64,000 bases of DNA from Arthrobacter beigongshangensis (GTDB lineage: Bacteria > Bacillota > Bacilli > Bacillales_A > Planococcaceae). Shown here in pieces: positions 19,043 to 28,520 of the stretch. The stretch lies in the NCBI RefSeq assembly GCF_016820585.1, contig NZ_JADHDX010000001.1:310001-374000 (forward strand), written 5' to 3'. Position 1 is the stretch's first letter; the number at the start of each line of letters is the position of its first letter. Both the position numbers and the translations under genes were made by a program. Below the pieces are notes generated by a model. It was not told the origin of the DNA and made no database searches. It worked only from the letters and a program-made list of their open reading frames with translations.

Positions 19043-19246
19043 TTAGAAGTTTTTTTCGATTGAGTGCGAGCTGCGATGGAAAACAAAATTACCTGTCGCG
19101 ATACGGGCACTTGTTTTATCGGCAATTCGATCATTGCAAGTTGGACACATATACGTATGAATGGGACGATTTCTCAGCGTTTTAGCAAGTGGTGCATCGT
19201 CTGGGAGTTGTCCAATTTCATCGCAAATTACACATTTAACGCGCAT
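19043..19246 (-). CDS. ylaI: Small zinc-binding protein YlaI (DUF2197)
   Basis: The 67-residue protein has two CxxC pairs (CVIC at 5-8 and CPTC at 34-37), consistent with one zinc site of the rubredoxin-knuckle type. It is 15 bases downstream of ylaL on the same strand, so the two are probably co-transcribed. GAGGAGG precedes its ATG. Its function is unknown. Confidence 0.85.
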   Translation of the reverse strand: MRVKCVICDEIGQLPDDAPLAKTLRNRPIHTYMCPTCNDRIADKTSARIATGNFVFHRSSHSIEKNF

Positions 19247-19261
19247 TGGAAGGCCTCCTCT

Positions 19262-19762
19262 TTAATCGATTCTAATCGAGCTGATATCACGAATAGGTGA
19301 GTCGCTGTTCGAACCATCTTTGAACAGAACATGTACGAGACCATTATTAATGAGTGGTTTGCCATCTTCGCTAAATTTGAAAATGAAGTCATCGGCCTGT
19401 TCAATTGGGAAAGAATGGACCGTGCCATCCGTAATTTCAAGGGAAATAGTTGTAGCATCAGCAGTGGGTTCGGCAATTTTTAAAAAATGACTGAACAAAA
19501 TGCCATAAGTGCCTGTTAACACTTTTGTCTTTTCAAATTTCTTTTCAGTTTTTAAAGTTGGTGGAAATGTTGCACCTTCCATAATTTCACGTGACCAGTG
19601 CTTACCCATTTCCTTTTTATATTCTTCCATTTCGTCTTTTTCAACATGACTTTCTGTAAAGAAAGTTTTTAAGTCAATCCGGCGATCATCGAAAATCCAA
19701 ACACCTGGATCAAGTGTTATAGCGTACCGTACTTTACCTTTAATCGGAATGATTGCTTCCAA
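19262..19762 (-). CDS. ylaL: Conserved protein YlaL
   Basis: The 166-residue soluble protein has the conserved N-terminal segment ITLDPGVWIFDDRR and a conserved LINNGLVHVLFKDGSN stretch. It matches YlaL as I remember it from B. subtilis. Relatives are sometimes labelled peptidyl-prolyl isomerase, but I see no recognisable isomerase fold motif and do not adopt that. The GGGGGATA ribosome-binding site lies 6 bases from repeat copy f, which sits in its leader. Confidence 0.75.
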   Translation of the reverse strand: MEAIIPIKGKVRYAITLDPGVWIFDDRRIDLKTFFTESHVEKDEMEEYKKEMGKHWSREIMEGATFPPTLKTEKKFEKTKVLTGTYGILFSHFLKIAEPTADATTISLEITDGTVHSFPIEQADDFIFKFSEDGKPLINNGLVHVLFKDGSNSDSPIRDISSIRID

Positions 19763-19780
19763 GTTTATATCCCCCTACTA

Positions 19781-19834
19781 ATCAATTACGCCCGGTGTAA
19801 GTATATCCCGAGACTTTATCTGAATTCAGATAAA
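19781..19834 (-). repeat. Short-form modular hairpin repeat (copy f)
   Basis: A degenerate H3 (AATTACGCC/GGTGTAA) is followed by a CCCGAGAC junction and an H1 that is a perfect 20-base palindrome (19815-19834, TTTATCTGAA and its complement). H2 is absent, as in copies a and h. Its H3 end lies next to the ylaL ribosome-binding site. Confidence 0.6.
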
Positions 19835-19917
19835 TACCTATTACCCTTTAGTATAACGCTTTACTACCCTTTCGAAAAGTATTTCTCACTAGATGGGAGA
19901 CATTAGAGGGGAAACAC

Positions 19918-19946
19918 TTGCATTTTCTCCTTTCAAAAGATACAAT
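19918..19946 (+). promoter_or_regulatory. Predicted promoter of ylaN
   Basis: TTGCAT (19918-19923) and TACAAT (19941-19946) are separated by 17 bases, about 50 bases before the ylaN start. Confidence 0.65.
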
Positions 19947-19994
19947 TTACTCAGAATAACCATTAAGAAATAAAAGGTTGATGGGGGCGTCCTC

Positions 19995-20276
19995 ATGGAG
20001 ATAGACTTACAAGAAACCTATCAGGAAAAGGCGTTGAAGCAACTTCAGGCCGATGCTGATAAAATTGCACAACTTATCAAAGTCCAAATGGACCATTTGA
20101 CGATGCCGCAGTGCCCACTATACGAGGAAGTACTGGATACACAAATGTATGGTTTGGCCCGTGAAATCGATTTTGCCGTAAAGTTAGGTTTGATTGATCG
20201 TCAGGGCGGGAATGAAATTCTTTCTCTGCTTGAGAAGGAAATGACAATTTTGCACGAATTATATACGAAAAAATAA
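19995..20276 (+). CDS. ylaN: UPF0358 family protein YlaN
   Basis: The 93-residue all-helical soluble protein is the YlaN family found across Bacilli. Recent work on the family links it to iron homeostasis through the Fur regulator; this is family knowledge and is not visible in the sequence. GATGGGGGCG precedes the ATG. A terminator separates it from ftsW, so the genes are probably uncoupled. Confidence 0.92.
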   Translation: MEIDLQETYQEKALKQLQADADKIAQLIKVQMDHLTMPQCPLYEEVLDTQMYGLAREIDFAVKLGLIDRQGGNEILSLLEKEMTILHELYTKK

Positions 20277-20280
20277 GCTG

Positions 20281-20318
20281 AAAACTCAAACTGACATAAA
20301 GGTTTGAGTTTTTTGTTT
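20281..20318 (+). terminator. Terminator after ylaN
   Basis: AAACTCAAAC pairs with GTTTGAGTTT and is followed by a T-run. Confidence 0.85.
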
Positions 20319-20336
20319 GAAAATGAGGTTGTCTGA

Positions 20337-21521
20337 ATGAATACGTATGCTAAACGTTTTTTAAAAAACTTTGACTTTCCGCTATTTTTTACCTACTTAG
20401 TGCTATGTTTATTTGGACTTGTGATGATTTATAGTGCGAGTATGGGAGCTGCTGTTGAAAGATATAAAGCAGAACCGGATAACTTCTTCCAAAATCAGGT
20501 TTTAAATCTTGCGATTGCCTTTCCTGTCTTTTTCGTAGCATCTTTTTTCCCTTATAAAAACTTTAAACGAAAAAAAATAATGATTCTATCTGTATTAGGG
20601 ATGTTTTTATTGTTGTTTCTTGTACATTTTATAGGCTGGGGAAAGGAAGAAGTGGGTGCGAGAAGTTGGCTTATAACACCATTTGGTAAGCTTCAACCAT
20701 CGGAGGTTGCGAAGATTGTCATCATCATTTATTTCTCTAGTGTTTTTGCAAAAAAATACGAGTCTGGAACGATTGATAATATTAACCAATCCATCGCACC
20801 TCCTATTGCAATACTAATTGTAGCAGTTGGTTCGATTTTACTAGAAACAGATCTAGGTGGATCACTTATTATTGTCGTGGTCGCATTATCCGTTCTATTG
20901 GCAAGTGGGATTAAAAAACGAACCTTTCTTAAACTGAGTGGCATCATTTCGATTGGGGTGCTGTTCGCAGGCCTTATTTTATTTGTAAAGTGGAAAGATA
21001 TTATGAACGACGGTAGACTAGGGCGTTTACTGTCCTTTACGAACCCGTTCGATTATGCACAAGGGTCTGGTTACCAAATATCGAATGGCTATATTGCAAT
21101 CGGTACAGGTGGACTCAAAGGTCTTGGGCTGGGTAACTCCGTTCAAAAAATGGGTTATTTGCCTGAACCGCATACAGACGTTATTATGGCGGTCATTTCC
21201 GAAGAATTAGGATTAGTTGGAACGTTCATTGTCATCGGTGGACTTGGCTTCATCGTTATGCGCGCTCTATCGATTGCACTTCGAGCACAAGATCCGCAAG
21301 CAAGGATGCTAGCAGCAGGAATAGGAAGTCTTATCGGAATTCAAACATTCATCAATTTGGGCGGTCTAACGGGATTGATACCGCTTACAGGGGTAACCTT
21401 ACCGTTTATTAGCTATGGCGGAACTTCAATTATTCTGTTATCTTTAGCTTTAGGAATATTAATGAACGTTTCCATGTTCGTTAAATATGAAAAAACAAAT
21501 AGAAAAGGAAGTGCCTTGTGA
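20337..21521 (+). CDS. ftsW: SEDS-family peptidoglycan glycosyltransferase FtsW
   Basis: FtsW polymerises lipid II at the septum together with a class B penicillin-binding protein. The 394-residue polytopic protein has about ten membrane helices and the SEDS hallmarks: GARSWL, the AVISEELGL region and the C-terminal PFISYGGTS. The position before pycA is that of B. subtilis ftsW; RodA and SpoVE are paralogues, but neither is found there. It overlaps the pyruvate carboxylase start by a few bases, so the two are translationally coupled. Confidence 0.93.
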   Translation: MNTYAKRFLKNFDFPLFFTYLVLCLFGLVMIYSASMGAAVERYKAEPDNFFQNQVLNLAIAFPVFFVASFFPYKNFKRKKIMILSVLGMFLLLFLVHFIGWGKEEVGARSWLITPFGKLQPSEVAKIVIIIYFSSVFAKKYESGTIDNINQSIAPPIAILIVAVGSILLETDLGGSLIIVVVALSVLLASGIKKRTFLKLSGIISIGVLFAGLILFVKWKDIMNDGRLGRLLSFTNPFDYAQGSGYQISNGYIAIGTGGLKGLGLGNSVQKMGYLPEPHTDVIMAVISEELGLVGTFIVIGGLGFIVMRALSIALRAQDPQARMLAAGIGSLIGIQTFINLGGLTGLIPLTGVTLPFISYGGTSIILLSLALGILMNVSMFVKYEKTNRKGSAL

Positions 21522-24500
21522 TGGAGAAAATTAAGAAAATCTTGGTTGCCAACCGCGGGGAAATTGCGATCCGTATTTTCCGTGCTTGTACCGAGTTGAA
21601 TATCCCTACAGTGGGAATATATTCGACAGAAGACAGTGGGTCATTCCATCGCTACAAGGCAGATGAGTCTTATCTTGTGGGCAAAGGGAAAAAGCCAATA
21701 GATGCATACCTTGATATTGAAGGAATTATTGCACTGGCGAAAGACTCTGGTGCAAATGCTGTACACCCAGGTTATGGATTTCTTGCAGAAAACGTAGATT
21801 TTGCACGACGACTCGAGGAAGAAGGGATTATTTTCATCGGTCCTACTTCAAAGCACCTCGATATGTTTGGAGATAAAGTAAAAGCAAGAGATCAAGCTAT
21901 CAAAGCAGGAATCCCTGTTATCCCAGGTACGGACGGTCCAGTAACATCTGTCGAAGAGGTTGCGACTTTTGGAGATACGAATGGCTATCCGATTATTATT
22001 AAAGCATCCCTAGGTGGTGGCGGACGTGGTATGCGAATTGTCAACGCTGCGGATGAAGTAGTGGAAGCCTACGAACGTGCTAGATCAGAGGCCAAGTCAG
22101 CATTTGGGTCCGACGAAGTATATGTTGAGAAGTATGTATTCCAACCGAAACATATAGAAGTACAAATACTTGGTGATATGCACGGCAATGTCGTCCATCT
22201 GTACGAACGAGACTGTTCGATTCAACGCCGTCATCAGAAAGTTGTAGAAATTGCACCTTCTATTTCACTCGAAGATGGCTTGCGGGAGCAGATTTGCGAT
22301 GCCGCTGTAAAATTAGCCGAAAATGTTGGGTATATTAATGCGGGAACTATGGAATTCCTCGTAGCTGACGGCCGCTTTTATTTCATTGAAGTAAATCCTC
22401 GTATTCAGGTGGAGCATACCATCACTGAAATGGTAACAGGTATTGATATCGTTCATTCTCAAATTCATATTGCGGACGGAAAAAGTTTACATGAAGGTGA
22501 AGCAAGTATCCCGACGCAGGATAAGATTCCGTTATTTGGCTACGCGATTCAATCACGTGTTACGACGGAGGATCCGCTAAATGACTTTATGCCTGATACA
22601 GGTAAGCTGATGGTTTACCGGTCGGGTGGAGGATTTGGAGTCCGTCTAGACGCCGGTAATGGCTTCCAAGGCGCTGTTATTACGCCATACTATGATTCAT
22701 TGCTAGTAAAAGTGTCTACATGGGGCATGACATTCCGCGAAGCTGCATCTAAAATGGACAGAAATTTACAAGAATTTAGAATTAGGGGAATTAAAACCAA
22801 TATTCCATTTCTTGAAAATGTAGTGAAGCATAATAACTTCTTAACAGGGAATTATAATACGAGTTTTATTGATTCAACACCGGAATTATTCTTATTCCCG
22901 AATCGTAAAGACCGTGGAACAAAAATGCTGAATTATATTGGAAATGTCACGATTAATGGATTCCCAGGACTTGAGAAACAATCGAAGCCTGTATTCCATC
23001 CAGTTCGAAAGCCGGTAGTGGACTTACTGACAGCGCCTACGCCAGGAACAAAGCAAATCTTGGACGAGCGGGGAGCAGAAGGGCTTGTCAAGTGGATCAA
23101 AGAACAAGATGATGTGCTACTGACGGATACAACATTCCGGGATGCGCACCAATCGTTGTTGGCGACGCGCGTGAGAACTTCTGATATCACGGCCATTGCT
23201 TCTGAATCAGCAAGACTAATGCCAGACTTGTTTTCGTATGAAATGTGGGGCGGCGCAACATTCGACGTGTCCTATAGATTCTTGAAGGAAAGCCCATGGG
23301 ATCGGTTATTGAAATTACGTGAACAAATTCCAAATGTGCTATTCCAAATGCTGTTCCGTGGTGCTAATGCGGTTGGCTACACGAATTATCCTGATAATGT
23401 TATCCGTGAATTTGTTAAAAAGTCAGCTGAAGCCGGAATTGACGTATTCCGAATTTTCGACAGCTTAAACTGGATCAAAGGTATGGAAGTTGCCATTGAT
23501 GCGACGCGTGACGCAGGGAAAGTTGCGGAAGCGGCTATCTGTTACGCAGGGGATATTTTAGATGATTCTCGTGCGAAATACACGGTTAATTATTATAAAG
23601 AGATGGCGAAAGAGTTAGAGGCAGCAGGTGCCCATATTTTAGCGATTAAAGATATGGCTGGACTATTGAAGCCGGAAGCTGCTTACCGACTTATTTCAGA
23701 ACTGAAAGCTACAGTAGATTTGCCAATTCATTTGCATTCACATGACACGAGTGGCAATGGTATTTACATGTATGCTAAAGCAATTGAGGCAGGCGTGGAT
23801 ATCGTGGACACGGCACTGGGAGCGATGGCGGGTCTTACTTCACAACCTTCAGCAGGCTCTCTTCATTATGCACTGCAAGGTGGGAAGCGCAATGTCCGAG
23901 CCAATGTGAAGTCGCTTGAAGACTTGTCCTACTATTGGGAAGATGTTCGAAAATACTACCAACACTTTGAAAGTGGCATGATGAGTCCGCATTCGGAGAT
24001 TTATGTTCATGAAATGCCTGGCGGTCAATATTCAAACTTGCAACAACAGGCAAAGGCAGTAGGACTTGGCGAGCGTTGGGAAGAAGTTAAGGACATGTAT
24101 TCTCGTGTCAACCTACTCTTTGGAGATGTTGTGAAAGTAACGCCTTCATCCAAAGTAGTCGGCGATATGGCCTTGTTTATGGTACAGAATGATCTTGATG
24201 AACAATCTGTCCTTGTTCGAGGGAAAACAATCGATTTCCCAGAATCAGTTATCGAATTTTTCGAAGGGTATATTGGTCAGCCTTATGGCGGATTCCCAGA
24301 AGAGCTTCAAAAAGTCATCTTGAAAGAGCGTGAAGCGATTACTGTACGCCCTGGTGAATTATTAGAAGATGTCGATTTTGAGAAATTAAGAAATGAATTG
24401 AACGAGAAGTTGGGTCGTCCAGTGACAAGCCATGAAATCCTTTCTTATGCGCTATACCCGAAGGTGTTCGATGAATATACGCAGACGAATAATCTATTTG

Positions 24501-24958
24501 GTGATGTATCTGTCATTGATACGCCTGAATTCTTGTATGGAATGCGCCTTGGTGAAGAAATTGAAGTAGAGATTGAAAAAGGTAAAACATTGATGGTTAA
24601 GCTCGTGTCTATTGGTGAGCCACAATCCGATGCAACAAGAGTCTTGTATTTTGAGATGAACGGTCAGCCACGTGAAGTGATTATTGAAGATATGAGCGTG
24701 GAATCTGTTACGATTCGCAAACAGAAGGCAGATCCTACAAACGAAGCGCATATTGCTGCGACAATGCCTGGCACAGTTCTAAAAGTGGCAGTTTCCAAAG
24801 GAGCAAAAGTGAAGAAGGGTGAACATCTCCTTATTACAGAGGCTATGAAAATGGAAACAACGATTCAAGCACCATTTGATGGTATCGTAAAAGATATTTA
24901 CGTTTCAGCAGGAGAATCTATAGCTACTGGTGATTTGCTCATTGAATTGGAGCATTGA
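21521..24958 (+). CDS. pyc: Pyruvate carboxylase
   Basis: This biotin enzyme carboxylates pyruvate to oxaloacetate, replenishing the TCA cycle. The product is about 1145 residues. It has an N-terminal biotin carboxylase domain (ILVANRGEIAIRIFRA, glycine loop SLGGGGRGM), a central carboxyltransferase domain (DTTFRDAHQSLLATR, zinc motif HLHSHD) and a C-terminal biotinyl domain with EAMKMET (biotinylated Lys near 1110). It starts at ATG 21521, or GTG 21518, after AAAGGAAG, overlapping the ftsW stop. The full single-chain length matches the bacterial alpha4 enzyme. Confidence 0.98.
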   Translation: MEKIKKILVANRGEIAIRIFRACTELNIPTVGIYSTEDSGSFHRYKADESYLVGKGKKPIDAYLDIEGIIALAKDSGANAVHPGYGFLAENVDFARRLEEEGIIFIGPTSKHLDMFGDKVKARDQAIKAGIPVIPGTDGPVTSVEEVATFGDTNGYPIIIKASLGGGGRGMRIVNAADEVVEAYERARSEAKSAFGSDEVYVEKYVFQPKHIEVQILGDMHGNVVHLYERDCSIQRRHQKVVEIAPSISLEDGLREQICDAAVKLAENVGYINAGTMEFLVADGRFYFIEVNPRIQVEHTITEMVTGIDIVHSQIHIADGKSLHEGEASIPTQDKIPLFGYAIQSRVTTEDPLNDFMPDTGKLMVYRSGGGFGVRLDAGNGFQGAVITPYYDSLLVKVSTWGMTFREAASKMDRNLQEFRIRGIKTNIPFLENVVKHNNFLTGNYNTSFIDSTPELFLFPNRKDRGTKMLNYIGNVTINGFPGLEKQSKPVFHPVRKPVVDLLTAPTPGTKQILDERGAEGLVKWIKEQDDVLLTDTTFRDAHQSLLATRVRTSDITAIASESARLMPDLFSYEMWGGATFDVSYRFLKESPWDRLLKLREQIPNVLFQMLFRGANAVGYTNYPDNVIREFVKKSAEAGIDVFRIFDSLNWIKGMEVAIDATRDAGKVAEAAICYAGDILDDSRAKYTVNYYKEMAKELEAAGAHILAIKDMAGLLKPEAAYRLISELKATVDLPIHLHSHDTSGNGIYMYAKAIEAGVDIVDTALGAMAGLTSQPSAGSLHYALQGGKRNVRANVKSLEDLSYYWEDVRKYYQHFESGMMSPHSEIYVHEMPGGQYSNLQQQAKAVGLGERWEEVKDMYSRVNLLFGDVVKVTPSSKVVGDMALFMVQNDLDEQSVLVRGKTIDFPESVIEFFEGYIGQPYGGFPEELQKVILKEREAITVRPGELLEDVDFEKLRNELNEKLGRPVTSHEILSYALYPKVFDEYTQTNNLFGDVSVIDTPEFLYGMRLGEEIEVEIEKGKTLMVKLVSIGEPQSDATRVLYFEMNGQPREVIIEDMSVESVTIRKQKADPTNEAHIAATMPGTVLKVAVSKGAKVKKGEHLLITEAMKMETTIQAPFDGIVKDIYVSAGESIATGDLLIELEH

Positions 24959-24973
24959 TAGTAACACAACGAC

Positions 24974-25010
24974 AGCACTCGGATAATAATTCCGAGTGCT
25001 TTTGTTATGT
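24974..25010 (+). terminator. Terminator of the ftsW-pyc unit
   Basis: AGCACTCGGA pairs perfectly with TCCGAGTGCT and is followed by TTTTGTT. Confidence 0.85.
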
Positions 25011-25050
25011 TGTAGGATAAATAGGGTATGGTGTTATGTATCAAGTAAAG

Positions 25051-25105
25051 GTGTGCACAATTCAAAATCCCAACGATCAATTATGCAGAGACGTAATTGA
25101 TCGTT
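25051..25105 (+). repeat. Fragment of the modular repeat (copy g, right half)
   Basis: The right arm of H2 (GTGTGCACAATTCAAAATCCC) is present without its left arm. It is followed by an H3 whose base is extended to a perfect 12-bp stem (AACGATCAATTA with TAATTGATCGTT). It sits between the pyc terminator and the ctaA terminator. Confidence 0.7.
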
Positions 25106-25113
25106 AAGGGAAT

Positions 25114-25150
25114 AAAAAAGACTGTCTCTAAAAAAAGCAGACAGTCTTTA
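25114..25150 (-). terminator. Terminator of ctaA (minus strand)
   Basis: AAAGACTGTCT pairs with AGACAGTCTTT; on the minus strand it is followed by TTTTTTATT. Confidence 0.8.
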
Positions 25151-25155
25151 GCTAG

Positions 25156-26067
25156 TTATTTTTTTAGTCTACTTCTTGAAACAAGTAGTATCATATACGT
25201 TAATAAGCCAAATAATAACGTTATGAATAAAGAATGTAGTAAAGCGATATAAAGATTTAGTTTCGTCAGTACGACTAGCATCCCAGTTGTGGCTTGAAGA
25301 GCTACAATGATGAAGGCGATGATCCAACCCCAATAGATGACGCGCTGGTCTTTGTAATTGCGAATCGCGTGTACCATAATGATAGCTAACCAAATGATGA
25401 TAATTGCTGCTGCAACTCGATGACTCATTTGTACCCACTCAAAAAGATTTCTGGGAAGTTCAAAGACATCATTACGGCAAAGTGGCCATTCTCCACACGC
25501 TAATCCAGATTCCGTATGGCGGACAAGTGCACCTGTATAAACAACAATATAGGAATACACGGATACGCCAATCGTATGCCATTTCATTTTCAGACCGATG
25601 TGCAACGTATCTGCATCGAATTTCTTGTCAACTTCAAAGATAAGAAGTGTTAGTAAAAGAACTGAGGCAAAGGAAATGAGTGAAATACCAAAATGCAGTG
25701 CCAGTATGAAATCGCCTTGTCCCCATAATACTTGAGCAGCTCCAATTAACGCTTGTAGAACAAGGAAAAACACGGCCATGGAAGCTAAAAATTTTGTTTC
25801 ACGAATATGTCCCATTGCTTTCCAAGACCAAACCGCTAAAATTACAATAAATATACCGACGGCTCCCGTAACGAGTCGATGTGAAAATTCGATGAGTACT
25901 TCGGGAGTAATTTCATCAGGAATAAGTTGTCCGTTACAACCGGGCCAATGTCTACCGCAACCCATACCACTGTCGGTTTTTGTAACAAGTGCTCCACCTA
26001 ATAGAATGAGTAGCATACCGACTGTTGAAGCAACTGCAAACCATTTTAAATACTTATTGTATCGCAA
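25156..26067 (-). CDS. ctaA: Haem A synthase
   Basis: CtaA oxidises the C8 methyl of haem O to make haem A for the aa3/caa3 oxidase. The 303-residue product has eight predicted membrane helices. The conserved [12 protein letters not shown] segment and the matching [11 protein letters not shown] loop near the N-terminus each hold a cysteine pair as in B. subtilis CtaA. Four haem-ligand histidines are plausible (EFSHRL, LHFG, MSHRV, LHS). I chose the TTG at 26067 (MRYNKYLKW) with GAAGGTG upstream; an in-frame ATG at 26106 lacks a ribosome-binding site. It is divergent from ctaB. Confidence 0.95.
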   Translation of the reverse strand: MRYNKYLKWFAVASTVGMLLILLGGALVTKTDSGMGCGRHWPGCNGQLIPDEITPEVLIEFSHRLVTGAVGIFIVILAVWSWKAMGHIRETKFLASMAVFFLVLQALIGAAQVLWGQGDFILALHFGISLISFASVLLLTLLIFEVDKKFDADTLHIGLKMKWHTIGVSVYSYIVVYTGALVRHTESGLACGEWPLCRNDVFELPRNLFEWVQMSHRVAAAIIIIWLAIIMVHAIRNYKDQRVIYWGWIIAFIIVALQATTGMLVVLTKLNLYIALLHSLFITLLFGLLTYMILLVSRSRLKK

Positions 26068-26392
26068 AAGAAAAACACCTTCTTTATAATTGTGACCATT
26101 GTACAAAAGGTCCCTGCTTTTCTGATGATAACGAAAATAGTGGGGAAAAACAATGACAAGCGATTAAAAATAGGTCAGTAGTCGCTCTTTTCACAAATTG
26201 TTCATAAAAAAGACGTTTTTACTTCACAAAAGGTATGTAGAAATGATTTACTATAGATAGAGTAAAGGAATACGTATGTAGTTATTCTGTAGGAGTAGAG
26301 CAAGAGTTTGTTTTTGCTATAGAAAAAGCACCTTCGTTTCGATATAGTTAGTTATAGTACTATTCACTAACACCTTTGAAAGGAGGGGAAAT
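26068..26392. other. Divergent ctaA/ctaB regulatory region
   Basis: This 325-base AT-rich gap must hold both promoters. I can point only to A/T-rich candidate -10 elements (TATAGA near 26252 and TATAGT near 26353) without convincing -35 partners. I see no consensus cre or Rex site in it. A respiration-responsive regulator would be expected from B. subtilis (ResD), but I cannot show a site. Confidence 0.4.
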
Positions 26393-27310
26393 ATGTCGAA
26401 CAATAGAACTGTCTCTGCTGCTACTGAGTCGAATATTGCCACAACATCAGTATTAAAAGACTTTTTGGCGCTCATTAAAATTGGGATTGTCAATTCCAAT
26501 ATGATTACAACATTTACCGGTCTATTTTTAGCATTTCAATTCACAGGTAGAAACTTTCTTCACCATATAGATTTACTTGTATTTGCCCTCGGTGGATCGG
26601 GCTTAATTATTGCCGGTTCTGCTGCGCTCAATAACTTGATTGATCGGGATATCGATCCAATCATGACAAGAACTAAGTCTAGACCAACAGTTACTGGTCG
26701 ATTCAAGGCATCTACCGTGTGGACACTTGCATTCACCTTTATCGTTTTAGGTGAAATTATGTTGTTTGCTGCGTCTCCAGCTGCCGCACTTTGGGGGCTT
26801 GCAGGGATATTTAGTTATGTTGTACTCTATTCGATGTGGTCGAAGCGTAGACACGTTAGTAATACCATTGTTGGTAGTATTTCAGGGGCCATTCCACCAT
26901 TAATCGGCTGGGCGGCTGTAGAACCGTCACTTGGTGCAGGCGCATGGGCATTATTTTTAATTATGTTCATTTGGCAACCTCCACATTTTTATGCACTTGC
27001 GATGCGGAGGACGGAAGAATACCGTTCGGTGAATATCCCGATGCTACCTGTTGTGAAAGGCTTTACAAGAACAAAAAAATCCATGTTAGCATGGGTAGTA
27101 TTTTTATTGCCATTACCGTTTCTACTCACGGAGCTCGGAATTGGTTTTCTCGTGCTTGCAACTGCGTTAAATCTCGGATGGCTTTATTTATCAGTTAGAG
27201 GATTCAAAGCGAAGGACGATTTGAAGTGGGCTTCTGCAATGTTTATTTATTCGCTGAATTACATGACAATCCTATTTGTCGCAATGATCATTTTTTCAAT
27301 TTTCATCTAA
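26393..27310 (+). CDS. ctaB: Protohaem IX farnesyltransferase (haem O synthase)
   Basis: CtaB adds the farnesyl tail to haem B to make haem O, the substrate of CtaA. The 305-residue UbiA-family membrane protein has the first Asp-rich motif NLIDRDIDPIMTRTKSRP and about eight to nine helices. AAAGGAGGGG precedes its ATG. It heads the ctaB-ctaF series, although 98 bases separate it from ctaC. Confidence 0.96.
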   Translation: MSNNRTVSAATESNIATTSVLKDFLALIKIGIVNSNMITTFTGLFLAFQFTGRNFLHHIDLLVFALGGSGLIIAGSAALNNLIDRDIDPIMTRTKSRPTVTGRFKASTVWTLAFTFIVLGEIMLFAASPAAALWGLAGIFSYVVLYSMWSKRRHVSNTIVGSISGAIPPLIGWAAVEPSLGAGAWALFLIMFIWQPPHFYALAMRRTEEYRSVNIPMLPVVKGFTRTKKSMLAWVVFLLPLPFLLTELGIGFLVLATALNLGWLYLSVRGFKAKDDLKWASAMFIYSLNYMTILFVAMIIFSIFI

Positions 27311-27408
27311 CATTTGGAATTCTTTCTTTTGACAGGAATTCATATAGAGAGGTCAACAGTCCTCAGTAATAGAAAAACATTTTTTAGAAAGAGAGGTATC
27401 ATTAAGCT

Positions 27409-28476
27409 ATGATGAAAGGACTCAAAAAGTGGCGTCTCTTTTCTCTATTGGCAGCTCTTACCGTGTTCTTGGCAGGGTGTGGTCAAGAAGAGCTATCTAC
27501 GCTTCTGCCGGCTGGCGAAGTCGGACAGGATCAATTTAATTTACTGATGTTAACGGTAATAATCATGTCTGTGGTAATTCTTGTAGTAGTACTCATCTAT
27601 GTAATTGCAATTGTCCGTTTTAGACGTTCAAAGCTAGGTGAAAAACATATTCCTGAACAAGTAGAAGGAAGTCATACATTGGAATTAGTTTGGACAATTA
27701 TTCCGGTTATTCTAGTAATAATTCTCGCAGTTCCAACTGTTTATTACGCATATAAACTAGGGGATGTATCGGCAATGGATGCTGTTGACGAGGAAGGTGT
27801 TGCAGAGAACCTCGTCGTTGATGTAACAGCGAAGCTTTACTGGTGGGAGTTTGAATACCCAAGTCTAGGAATCGTAACTGCACAAGAATTAGTTGTACCA
27901 ACAGATGAGAAAGTATACTTTAACCTGCTTGCTGCAGATGTAAAACACTCATTCTGGATTCCGGCAGTTGGTGGAAAGATGGATAATAACGTCGAAAACG
28001 TTAATAAGTTTTACCTCGTATTTGAAAAAGAGTCGAAAGATCTAAAAGATGGCGTGTTCTATGGTAAATGTGCTGAGCTTTGTGGCCCATCGCATGCACT
28101 TATGGACTTTAAAGTGAAGTCTTTACCACGTGCTGAATTTGATCAGTGGGTAACGGCTATGCAGGCGACAGATGATCGTGTTGCAGATGTAGCTACTAGC
28201 GAAGGTGAAGAGCTATTCAAAAACAACAGCTGTATTGGATGTCATGCAACTTCTGCTGTCGGTGAAACGGGAGCACAGGGGCCTAACTTAGCAACATTTG
28301 GCGACCGTAATCGAGTAGCTGGATTTATGGATCATACGACAGAAAGCTTGAAAAAGTGGATTGTCGATCCACAGCAATACAAACCGGGTAATCTTATGCC
28401 GGCAACGACTCACTTTTCTGATCAAGAACTCGACGCTCTTGCGGAGTATTTGATGGGACTTACTGTTGAAAAATAA
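27409..28476 (+). CDS. ctaC: Cytochrome c oxidase subunit II with fused cytochrome c (caa3 type)
   Basis: This subunit accepts electrons through a covalently bound haem c and passes them to the CuA centre. The 355-residue product has a lipoprotein signal (LAGC, Cys at about 24), two membrane helices and a CuA domain with CAELCGPSH and the following Met. A C-terminal cytochrome c domain carries CIGCH and a distal NLMPA methionine. This domain order defines the caa3 oxidase of Bacilli. Confidence 0.97.
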   Translation: MMKGLKKWRLFSLLAALTVFLAGCGQEELSTLLPAGEVGQDQFNLLMLTVIIMSVVILVVVLIYVIAIVRFRRSKLGEKHIPEQVEGSHTLELVWTIIPVILVIILAVPTVYYAYKLGDVSAMDAVDEEGVAENLVVDVTAKLYWWEFEYPSLGIVTAQELVVPTDEKVYFNLLAADVKHSFWIPAVGGKMDNNVENVNKFYLVFEKESKDLKDGVFYGKCAELCGPSHALMDFKVKSLPRAEFDQWVTAMQATDDRVADVATSEGEELFKNNSCIGCHATSAVGETGAQGPNLATFGDRNRVAGFMDHTTESLKKWIVDPQQYKPGNLMPATTHFSDQELDALAEYLMGLTVEK

Positions 28477-28520
28477 TTATTAAATGTTGTTAATGTGATT
28501 TTGAAGGGGAGGTAAACAAA

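Noticed and set aside
26068-26392. Rex or cre operator in the ctaA/ctaB gap
   Set aside because: TTCACAAATTGTTCAT is too far from the TTGTGAAnnnnnnTTCACAA form, and no TGWNANCGNTNWCA match was seen.
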